6,951 bases of DNA from Bacteroidota bacterium (GTDB taxonomy: Bacteria; Bacteroidota; Ignavibacteria; UBA10030). Under the pieces are notes generated by a model. It searched no databases, was not told the origin of the DNA, and saw only the letters and a list, made by a program, of their open reading frames with translations. The stretch spans positions 1 through 6,951 of the forward strand of contig JALONE010000050.1 of NCBI GenBank assembly GCA_025455125.1. Direction: 5' to 3'. Shown here piece by piece: positions 1 to 5,523 of the stretch. The position numbers were made by a program, and so were the translations under genes. How positions within the stretch are numbered: the first letter of the stretch is position 1; each line of letters starts with the position of its first letter.

Positions 1-102
1 GTCCCACGTGACTTGAACACCGGTCGCCTCGACAACCCGTTTCGCGGCTTCCGCAATGCTCGGCCCGATTCCGTCTCCGGGAATTAATGTGATATTATAC
101 AC
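1..102 (-). CDS. Isocitrate/isopropylmalate dehydrogenase family, N-terminal 34 residues (probable NAD-dependent isocitrate dehydrogenase), cut by window edge
   Basis: The family oxidatively decarboxylates isocitrate (TCA cycle) or 3-isopropylmalate (leucine synthesis) in the cytoplasm. The visible start reads VYNITLIPGDGIGPSI, holding the family's N-terminal LIPGDGIGP strand-loop at residues 6-14, and continues to VTWD at the window edge. The 'TLIPGDGIGP' wording and the xxW(D/E) ending at about residue 34 resemble NAD-dependent isocitrate dehydrogenases more than LeuB, but the specificity-determining residues lie outside the window. No ATG fits: the ATG at 111-113 is in another frame and soon hits a stop. 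I chose the GTG at 100-102, four bases after a perfect GGAGG at 107-111; an adjacent in-frame GTG at 103-105 would sit only one base from it. The gene has its own AT-rich upstream region with a promoter candidate, so it is probably transcribed separately from comM. Confidence 0.85.
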   Translation of the reverse strand, partial: MYNITLIPGDGIGPSIAEAAKRVVEATGVQVTWD

Positions 103-106
103 CACA

Positions 107-111
107 CCTCC
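107..111 (-). promoter_or_regulatory. Ribosome binding site of the dehydrogenase gene
   Basis: On the minus strand this reads GGAGG, a full Shine-Dalgarno core. It is followed by TGTG and then the GTG start at 100-102. It decides the start of a gene that lacks an in-frame ATG. The spacing of four bases is slightly short but usable. Confidence 0.65.
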
Positions 112-119
112 ATGCGAAT

Positions 120-131
120 TTTTTGCAAAAA
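120..131. repeat. 12-bp perfect palindrome TTTTTGCAAAAA upstream of the dehydrogenase gene
   Basis: The sequence is identical on both strands. It lies between the promoter candidate at 139-167 and the ribosome binding site at 107-111, roughly where transcription would begin (about position 132). It could be an operator or simply an AT-rich symmetric stretch. There is no loop, so it is unlikely to act as a terminator hairpin. Confidence 0.45.
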
Positions 132-138
132 TCAAAGA

Positions 139-167
139 AATATACTAAACCCTGCCAGCAGTTACAA
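139..167 (-). promoter_or_regulatory. Candidate sigma-70-type promoter of the dehydrogenase gene
   Basis: On the minus strand there is TTGTAA (-35-like, 4 of 6 matches to TTGACA; 162-167), a 17-base spacer, and TATATT (-10-like, 5 of 6 matches to TATAAT; 139-144). The predicted start of transcription falls near 132, about 30 bases before the GTG codon. The -10 region also reads TATATTTC, one mismatch from the TAnnTTTG element used by Bacteroidota, so either kind of housekeeping sigma factor might use it. The position in the only AT-rich spacer of the window supports the call. Confidence 0.5.
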
Positions 168-201
168 GGAAACCAACGGTCCAGCGGAGCCCCAAGTTCC
201 A

Positions 202-1743
202 CTAAAGATTGAAAAAATTCCGGTCCAGGCTTCGGTATTGGATCGCTTCCCCCACATGCTCGGGCTGGATGTCAGGGGAACCCACAAGGTCGGCAATCGT
301 CCGGGAGACCTTAAGAATGCGGTCGTATGCACGCGCGGACAATCCGAGGCGCTCCATTGCTGATTTCAGCAAAGCAGTCCCCTGTTCATTCAGTTTGCAG
401 AACTCTTTAATGTCTCCCGCCTCCATGTCCGCGTTGGCAAACAACCCGCGGCGACCAGTGAACCGCTCGGTCTGACGCAACCGCGCATTCATGACGCGTT
501 CCCGCAGTTTCTCTGATCGTTCCCCGATCCGCTTCGAGGCGAGCTCCTGATACTGAACTGAAGGAACTTCGATGTGGATGTCGATACGGTCAAGGAGCGG
601 TCCCGACACCCGTCCGACGTATCTCCGCACCTGCTCCGGCGTGCAGCTGCACTGTTGTCGCGGATTTCCAAAATGTCCGCATGGACAAGGGTTCATTGCG
701 CATACAAGCATGAAGTTTGCCGGATAATCCACCGACATTTTCGAGCGACTTATGGTGACATGGCCGTCCTCCAGCGGCTGACGCAGCACCTCGAGCACGT
801 TGCGCGCGAACTCCGGAAGCTCATCCATGAAAAGCACGCCATGGTGCGCCAGCGAGATCTCACCGGGGCGCGGGATCGTTCCTCCGCCGACGAGCGCGGA
901 ATCGGAGATGGTGTGATGCGGTGAACGGAATGGCCTTGCCGAAACAAGTGATGCGTCCGCGGGCAGGATGCCTGCGACGGAATGGATCTTGGTCGTCTCG
1001 AGCGCCTCGTCGAACGTGAGCGGTGGAAGGATGCTCGGAATGCGCTTCGCGAGCATCGTCTTCCCTGAGCCCGGAGGTCCGATGAGCAGCGCGTTATGTC
1101 CTCCAGCCGCGGCGACTTCGAGTGCCCGCTTCACGCTTTCTTGCCCTTTGACATCCGCAAAATCGATCGGATAGCGTTGTGCCGTGGTGAAGACATCCGC
1201 CGCATCGATATGAAAGGGCTCTACGAGCTGCCAGCTTCCGGACATGAAATCGACCGCTTCCCGCAGGTCCTTGATGGGATAGATACCGATCCCCTCGACC
1301 AGAGCCGCTTCCCGTGCATTCTCCTCCGGAAGCAGAAGTCCCCGCTTCCCCTGCCGCTTCGCCTCCAGTGCGATGACCAGCGCCCCATGGATCGGTCGCA
1401 ATGTTCCATCCAACGCCAATTCGCCGATCGACACGTATTCCTCCAGGACATCCTTCGGGCATTGTTCGGACGCTGCGATGATCCCCATTGCGATGGGGAG
1501 GTCGTACGCCGAACCCTCCTTGCGGATATCCGCCGGCGCAAGATTGATGGTGATCCGGTGATGCGGAAACTGATAGCCGGAATTCTTCACCGCGGCAAAG
1601 ACCCGTTCGATGCTTTCCTTGACGGCACTGTCAGGAAGTCCGACGATGGAAAAACGATAGAGCGCGTGCTCGCTGTGGATCTCCACATCGACAAGATAGG
1701 CATTGACGCCGTATGTAGCGGCGCTGAGGACGTGAGCAAACAT
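202..1743 (-). CDS. comM: YifB/ComM family Mg-chelatase-like AAA+ ATPase
   Basis: This 513-residue protein has the usual full length for the family. ComM is known from studies in Vibrio and others as a hexameric helicase that promotes branch migration of incoming single-stranded DNA during natural transformation; it acts in the cytoplasm. An N-terminal Lon-protease-like (ChlI) domain spans about residues 1-170. The Mg-chelatase-type AAA+ module follows: Walker A GPPGSGKT (222-229), Walker B GVLFMDELPEF (302-312), and the arginine-bearing LLDRIDIH (383-390). A C-terminal helical domain holds the SARAYDRILKVSRTIADL segment (469-486). A cysteine group in the AMNPCPCGHFG...CSC region (Cys348, 353, 355, 365, 367) is typical and may bind a metal. 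The ATG start has a G-rich ribosome binding site. The gene is separated from its neighbours by 108 and 99 nt, so it may be its own unit or a distal member of the nuo operon. The name comM is firm as a family label; a role in competence here is inferred. Confidence 0.96.
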   Translation of the reverse strand: MFAHVLSAATYGVNAYLVDVEIHSEHALYRFSIVGLPDSAVKESIERVFAAVKNSGYQFPHHRITINLAPADIRKEGSAYDLPIAMGIIAASEQCPKDVLEEYVSIGELALDGTLRPIHGALVIALEAKRQGKRGLLLPEENAREAALVEGIGIYPIKDLREAVDFMSGSWQLVEPFHIDAADVFTTAQRYPIDFADVKGQESVKRALEVAAAGGHNALLIGPPGSGKTMLAKRIPSILPPLTFDEALETTKIHSVAGILPADASLVSARPFRSPHHTISDSALVGGGTIPRPGEISLAHHGVLFMDELPEFARNVLEVLRQPLEDGHVTISRSKMSVDYPANFMLVCAMNPCPCGHFGNPRQQCSCTPEQVRRYVGRVSGPLLDRIDIHIEVPSVQYQELASKRIGERSEKLRERVMNARLRQTERFTGRRGLFANADMEAGDIKEFCKLNEQGTALLKSAMERLGLSARAYDRILKVSRTIADLVGSPDIQPEHVGEAIQYRSLDRNFFNL

Positions 1744-1747
1744 GATT

Positions 1748-1753
1748 CCCCCC
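1748..1753 (-). promoter_or_regulatory. G6 ribosome binding site of comM
   Basis: On the minus strand six consecutive G residues precede AATC and the comM ATG. The run can pair with the CCUCC tail of 16S rRNA over several bases, though it is not a canonical GGAGG. It supports the ATG at 1741-1743 as the start. Confidence 0.45.
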
Positions 1754-1781
1754 GGAATGGATGAATGGTTGTGAGTGAATG

Positions 1782-1810
1782 ATGCGTCACGCGAACGGGA
1801 CGCATGTTCG
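1782..1810. repeat. Two overlapping inverted repeats between the membrane-protein gene and comM
   Basis: ATGCGTC at 1782-1788 is perfectly complementary to GACGCAT at 1799-1805 (7-bp stem, 10-nt loop). CGAAC inside that loop (1792-1796) is also complementary to GTTCG at 1806-1810 (5-bp stem, 9-nt loop). The two stems overlap so closely that they would be alternatives. No U tract follows on either strand, so this is not a standard intrinsic terminator. It may be an operator-like dyad or a 5' leader structure of comM. Confidence 0.4.
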
Positions 1811-1851
1811 GACGAGATGACCGAAAGCGATGTGTGGGGGGGGATGCGCGG

Positions 1852-2286
1852 TTACGCGCGGAACGCTTCGACCGTCGGGCGGAACGCGATGAAGGCGCCG
1901 AAGGTCAGGAGTGCGAATGCCAGGACAATCATTTCGGGGTACAACAAATAGAAGACAGCGTTGGCGATCGTGCTTCCTTCGAGGATGGCCATCCGCACGA
2001 TGAAAAGCATGCGGACCTTTGCCAGATGTTCCTCAGGGGGAAGATGTTGGTCGCGAACACGCGAGGCAACGGATGTGACAGCCATCGCGCCAGACACGGC
2101 GCCGAGCGCGACCACCGCGCCGACCGCGAGGAAGATGTTGCCCGAGGGGATTGGTTGGATCGCTCCTTGTGACACGAGGAACACCATAAGGCCGACGGTC
2201 ATGACTTGTGCCGCAAGCATGGCGAAAAAGATAAGCGACAGCGGGCGCTGGGCTTCTTCGGGCGTCAACGGTGATTGCGGAGCCAT
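1852..2286 (-). CDS. Small four-helix integral membrane protein of unknown function, overlapping nuoI
   Basis: The 144-residue protein has four predicted membrane segments at about residues 16-39, 50-75, 93-116 and 118-136, with a charged link at about 76-92 (RVRDQHLPPEEHLAK). Helix 2 is rich in Gly and Ala (FLAVGAVVALGAVSG), and helix 3 begins RMAILEG, placing Glu103 in a hydrophobic setting. From memory, small hypothetical proteins of Bacteroidota relatives share the layout 'FFAML..Q' in helix 1, 'R.ALLEG' in helix 3 and a closing 'RPT'; this copy has FFAMLAAQ (20-27), RMAILEG (98-104) and RPT (136-138). No function is known to me. It is not NuoJ: it is shorter, with four rather than five helices, and I see no NuoJ motifs. 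The start overlaps the end of nuoI by 22 nt and has its own strong GGGGAG ribosome binding site, so it is very likely translated with the nuo genes. It might serve complex I assembly or an unrelated membrane role. Confidence 0.85.
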   Translation of the reverse strand: MAPQSPLTPEEAQRPLSLIFFAMLAAQVMTVGLMVFLVSQGAIQPIPSGNIFLAVGAVVALGAVSGAMAVTSVASRVRDQHLPPEEHLAKVRMLFIVRMAILEGSTIANAVFYLLYPEMIVLAFALLTFGAFIAFRPTVEAFRA

Positions 2287-2765
2287 TCGAGTCTCCCCTT
2301 CATTTCTTCTGCGGACTTCAACAGGCGATCCTTCCCAAAGACGGCTTCTTCCTGGCTGGTGAACGCAAGCAGGTACTCGTCGCTCATGATGATCGCTTCC
2401 TCCGGACAGACCTCCTCGCAGAAGCCGCAGAAGATGCAGCGCACCATATTGATCTCAAACTTGATCGGATAGCGTTCTTTTTCGAGTTCCGTTTCGGATG
2501 CCTGCACTTCGATGGCAAGTGCCGGGCAGACCCGCGAGCAGAGCCCGCATGCCACGCATCGCTCGACGCCATTCTCCTCGACCAGCACCGGCCGTCCGCG
2601 GAACGACTTCTCCGGCGCGAACCGCTCATCCGGATATTGTACGGTGAACTTCGGCTTGAACAATTGCGCGATGGTCATCGACATCCCCTTCAGGATCTCC
2701 GGGATGTAGATCCTCTGAAGGAAGTTCAGATCGCGTGTGCGGATCATTTTGCCGTGTGTACCCAT
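2265..2765 (-). CDS. nuoI: NADH-quinone oxidoreductase subunit I (NuoI), two [4Fe-4S] ferredoxin-type subunit
   Basis: NuoI carries clusters N6a and N6b, which pass electrons from NuoG towards N2 and quinone in complex I. With the ATG at 2763-2765 the protein has 166 residues, usual for the family. Two ferredoxin motifs are intact: CVACGLCSRVCP (Cys70, 73, 76, 80) and CIFCGFCEEVCP (Cys110, 113, 116, 120). An amphipathic N-terminal stretch (about 12-40, with RIYIPEILKGMSMTIAQLF) matches the helix that lays NuoI on the membrane arm. A GTG at 2769-2771 would add two residues; I prefer the ATG because a GGA lies eight bases upstream. The gene starts 12 nt after nuoH and its end overlaps the next gene by 22 nt. 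Confidence 0.96.
   Translation of the reverse strand: MGTHGKMIRTRDLNFLQRIYIPEILKGMSMTIAQLFKPKFTVQYPDERFAPEKSFRGRPVLVEENGVERCVACGLCSRVCPALAIEVQASETELEKERYPIKFEINMVRCIFCGFCEEVCPEEAIIMSDEYLLAFTSQEEAVFGKDRLLKSAEEMKGRLEWLRNHR
2293..2298 (-). promoter_or_regulatory. Ribosome binding site of the small membrane protein, inside nuoI
   Basis: The minus strand reads GGGGAG followed by six bases (ACTCGA) and ATG at 2284-2286. This is one of the best Shine-Dalgarno sites in the window and lies within the last codons of nuoI. It argues that the overlapping small gene is real and translated. Confidence 0.65.
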
Positions 2766-2777
2766 GCTCACATTCCG

Positions 2778-3803
2778 TTACGCAAAGAGAAGAAGAACAA
2801 TTCCGGTCACGAGCGTGTTCGCGATCGCGAGCGGCAGCATAACCTTCCATCCGAGATTCATCAATTGATCGTATCGGAATCGCGGAATGGTCCAGCGGAC
2901 GACGATGAAGAAGAGCACGAGGATGACGACCTTCGCGACGAAGCCGCCGACCTGGATGAGCGAAAGCCAGAACGGGTCAATACCGAGGCCGTCGATGAAC
3001 GGAACGTGCCATCCCCCGAGGAACAGCGTTGCCACGATCGCGCTCGAGGTGATCATGTTCGCGTATTCGGCGAGGAAGAACAGGCCGAACTTCATCCCGG
3101 TGTATTCCGTGTGATAACCGCCGACCAGCTCGGGTTCGGCTTCGGGGAGGTCGAAGGGCAACCGGTTCGTTTCGGCGAACGCCGCGATGAGGAACGTGAT
3201 GAATCCGACCGGCTGTAGAAAAATATTCCATGTCGTTTCGACCTGCTTGAGGACGATCTGATCGAGCCGGAGCGTTCCGGCGATCATCAGCACGCCGATG
3301 ATCGACAGACCCATAGAGAGTTCGTAGCTGATCATCTGCGCCGACGAGCGCAGTCCCCCGAGGAGCGAATACTTGTTGTTCGAGGACCACCCGGCAAGGC
3401 TGATGCCGTACACGCCGACCGATGTCATCGCGAGAACGTACAGCAGGCCGATGTTCACGTCGGCGACCATCAGTTTTACCTGGCGTCCGAAGAGCTCGAT
3501 CGTGTTGCCGAACGGCACAACGGCGAACGTCGTCAGCGCAATGGCGATCGCAAGGATGGGAGCAAGATTGTGGATGAAGGGATGCGCGTTCTTCGGAACG
3601 ATGTCTTCCTTCATCACCAGCTTCAAGACATCGGCGAACGGTTGAAGCAAACCAAACGGTCCGACCCGATTCGGACCAACGCGGTCCTGGATGAACGCGC
3701 TCACGCGGCGTTCGAGGTAGACGGAAATGGCCGCGCCAAGAATGAGGAATCCGAAGATGGCGACGATCTTGCCGAGCGTAATGAGAATATCGAGTGTGTC
3801 CAT
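2778..3803 (-). CDS. nuoH: NADH-quinone oxidoreductase subunit H (NuoH), quinone-site membrane subunit
   Basis: NuoH (ND1) anchors the peripheral arm to the membrane and forms the quinone-entry cavity and the start of the proton path. The 341-residue protein is mainly hydrophobic, with about eight to nine membrane helices. Family signatures are intact: YLERRVSAFIQDRVGPNRVG (29-48), LQPFADVLKL (53-62), the ISYELSMG segment with Glu161 (158-165), and the acidic quinone-loop AETNRLPFDLPEAEPELVGG (210-229; Glu211, Asp218, Glu221, Glu223, Glu225), followed by HTEYTGMKF (231-239). The C-terminal RFRYDQLMNLGWK (308-320) is also typical. I chose the ATG at 3801-3803 because MDTLDILI begins helix 1; a longer reading frame upstream would add a basic, proline-rich 25 residues inside nuoG. 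No clear Shine-Dalgarno precedes this ATG, so translation may be coupled to nuoG, which ends 19 nt upstream. Confidence 0.96.
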   Translation of the reverse strand: MDTLDILITLGKIVAIFGFLILGAAISVYLERRVSAFIQDRVGPNRVGPFGLLQPFADVLKLVMKEDIVPKNAHPFIHNLAPILAIAIALTTFAVVPFGNTIELFGRQVKLMVADVNIGLLYVLAMTSVGVYGISLAGWSSNNKYSLLGGLRSSAQMISYELSMGLSIIGVLMIAGTLRLDQIVLKQVETTWNIFLQPVGFITFLIAAFAETNRLPFDLPEAEPELVGGYHTEYTGMKFGLFFLAEYANMITSSAIVATLFLGGWHVPFIDGLGIDPFWLSLIQVGGFVAKVVILVLFFIVVRWTIPRFRYDQLMNLGWKVMLPLAIANTLVTGIVLLLFA

Positions 3804-3822
3804 ACAGGGTCTGGTTCTCGCG

Positions 3823-5502
3823 TCACGAATGCGCTGGGGTGGGCACGGCTGCAGGCGCGCCGGCAGAGGTCGTGGCACCGGTCGAGCCGAGCTTCAGATA
3901 ACTCAGCCCCCGAAATGCGGGAATCTTCTCTGCCAGTTCCTTGAAGATCTCGTCGCTGGCGGCATACTTCATCTTCGTCCCCATGACGCCGGAGACGGCC
4001 GCAATGATGCGCCAGGAAGACCGGGCATCCCGGCGCGGGCCTTTTCCCCAGCGGTCGTTATGCGCGGCGAATTTGTCCCAGCGGCTCATGGAAAATCCGT
4101 CGAGCGTTCGCTCCGAATCCACCGTCGTCACGGCAGGACGGATGCGCTGAACGCGGCCTAGGAAGTTCGTGTACGTTCCATTCTTTTCCGCGAACGTCGC
4201 GCTGGAGAGGACGACATGTGCCAACTCGGTCGTCTCGTTTCGGACGCACGAATGGACGATGAGCAGGTCCAGTTCGGCGAGAATGTCCGCCACGGCGGGA
4301 TCGGCCGCAATGTTGTCCTCAAGGACGTAGAGCGCCTTGATCGCGCCGTTCTTGATCCCCTCGAGCATAGGAGCGAGGGCGTGCGTCGCGAATCCCATCA
4401 GCTGCGCGCCGGCGGCATTCGGCGTCTTGTCTGCCCGGATCAGAAGTTCATCCTGGTCGCCAGGCTTCACGTGTTCCGCAAGCGCGAAATGCTTCGCACC
4501 TACGACGTCGCGCATGAACTTCGCAAAGATGTAGTTGTCTTCGTTGGTGGCATATGGCGAACCGATCGCCGCGATCTCGTTCTTCCGATACGTTCGCAGT
4601 TCGGAGACGATCCGTGAAAGGGCTTCGTCCCATCCAACCTCGACGAAGGCGTTGTCCTTTCTCAGGAGCGGTCCATTGAGCCGCGCGTCGCTGTTGACGT
4701 GGCGGAAAGAATCAAGCCGGCCGTGATCGCACATCCACGGACCATTCACCTCGTCGTTCTGCTTGGGAGTCAGACGGAGGATCTCGTTGTTGCGCACCCA
4801 CACCTGCGTGTTGCAGCCGCGTGCGCATCCGATGCAGACGCTGTCGGTCGAGGACATCTCCCAAACGCGAGACTTGAACCGGAAGTCGCGGCTGGTGAGC
4901 GCGCCGACCGGGCATAGGTCAATCACGTTCATCGAATACGGAGAATCGAATTGCTGTCCCGGAAAGGTCGTCAGCACCACGTGCGTTCCGCGCTCGGTGA
5001 ATGTCAACGCAGGCTGGTGTGCCACCTCATCGGCGAACCGGATGCAGCGTGAGCACATGATGCATCGCTCATCGTCCAGCATCACTCGTGGTCCGAGCTC
5101 GACCCGCTTCGGCTTGTGGACCTTGTCTTCCGTGAAGCGGCTCTCTCCGATGCTGTACTTGTAGGCGTAGTCCTGGAGCTTGCACTCCCCCGCCTCGTCG
5201 CAGATGGGACAATCGAGCGGGTGGTTGATCAGGAGGAACTCCATCACGGCGTTGCGCGCCTTCACAACCCGGTCGCTGTCCGTCCGGACGACCATTCCAT
5301 CGCTCACCTGCGTCGAGCAGGCGATGGCGAGTTTCGGCATCTTTTCGATCTCGACCAGACACATGCGGCAGTTGCCCGACACGGACAACTTCGGGTGCCA
5401 GCAAAAATGCGGGATCTCGATCCCGTTCTCGGCCGCCGCCTGAATGACGGTGAGTTTGGGATCGACGTCGAATTCTTTTCCGTCAATGGTGATCTTCGCC
5501 AT
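3823..5502 (-). CDS. nuoG: NADH-quinone oxidoreductase subunit G (NuoG), compact iron-sulfur subunit
   Basis: NuoG receives electrons from NuoF and relays them to NuoI. The 559-residue protein has an N-terminal [2Fe-2S] ferredoxin domain (Cys34, 45, 48, 62; N1b), the His94-Cys98-Cys101-Cys107 site (N3), and a four-cysteine site (Cys147, 150, 153, 197; N4). CIGCARGC with Cys223, 226, 230 and Cys258 matches the N7 ligands found in many bacteria and lost in mitochondria. A molybdopterin-oxidoreductase-like domain follows but is short: family members such as those of E. coli and Thermus have roughly 780-910 residues. The conserved FAEKNGTYTNFLGRVQRIRP block (437-456) and a closing PAFRGLSY (528-535) remain, so the shortening is internal rather than a truncation. 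The last 20 residues are an Ala/Thr/Pro/Ser-rich tail. The ATG at 5500-5502 has only a weak ribosome binding site and lies 21 nt after the aminotransferase gene. Confidence 0.96.
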   Translation of the reverse strand: MAKITIDGKEFDVDPKLTVIQAAAENGIEIPHFCWHPKLSVSGNCRMCLVEIEKMPKLAIACSTQVSDGMVVRTDSDRVVKARNAVMEFLLINHPLDCPICDEAGECKLQDYAYKYSIGESRFTEDKVHKPKRVELGPRVMLDDERCIMCSRCIRFADEVAHQPALTFTERGTHVVLTTFPGQQFDSPYSMNVIDLCPVGALTSRDFRFKSRVWEMSSTDSVCIGCARGCNTQVWVRNNEILRLTPKQNDEVNGPWMCDHGRLDSFRHVNSDARLNGPLLRKDNAFVEVGWDEALSRIVSELRTYRKNEIAAIGSPYATNEDNYIFAKFMRDVVGAKHFALAEHVKPGDQDELLIRADKTPNAAGAQLMGFATHALAPMLEGIKNGAIKALYVLEDNIAADPAVADILAELDLLIVHSCVRNETTELAHVVLSSATFAEKNGTYTNFLGRVQRIRPAVTTVDSERTLDGFSMSRWDKFAAHNDRWGKGPRRDARSSWRIIAAVSGVMGTKMKYAASDEIFKELAEKIPAFRGLSYLKLGSTGATTSAGAPAAVPTPAHS

Positions 5503-5523
5503 GACTCTTCGGTGCTCCGGTGT

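Noticed and set aside
168..201. Terminator hairpin after comM
   Set aside because: Only 2-4 bp pairings can be drawn (for example GGAA with TTCC); no stable stem plus T run is present before the promoter candidate.
1096..1764. A 222-codon open frame on the plus strand
   Set aside because: It is antisense to the ChlI-like and early AAA+ part of comM and shows no family motif.
1782..1805. Intrinsic terminator of the nuo block
   Set aside because: The stem has a 10-nt loop and no U tract follows on either strand.
1852..2286. Reading the small membrane protein as NuoJ or NuoK because of its place after nuoI
   Set aside because: It lacks the helix count and length of NuoJ and shows no NuoK-type buried glutamate pair pattern. 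The similarity is only hydrophobicity and position.
2271..3218. A 315-codon open frame on the plus strand
   Set aside because: It is antisense to nuoI and nuoH. The product is a highly charged Arg/Asp/Glu-rich chain without domain features, the mirror of hydrophobic nuoH codons.
3804..3878. A 25-residue N-terminal extension of NuoH
   Set aside because: The extension is basic and proline-rich, lies within the 3' end of nuoG, and precedes a start (MDTLDILI) that fits the family's first membrane helix.
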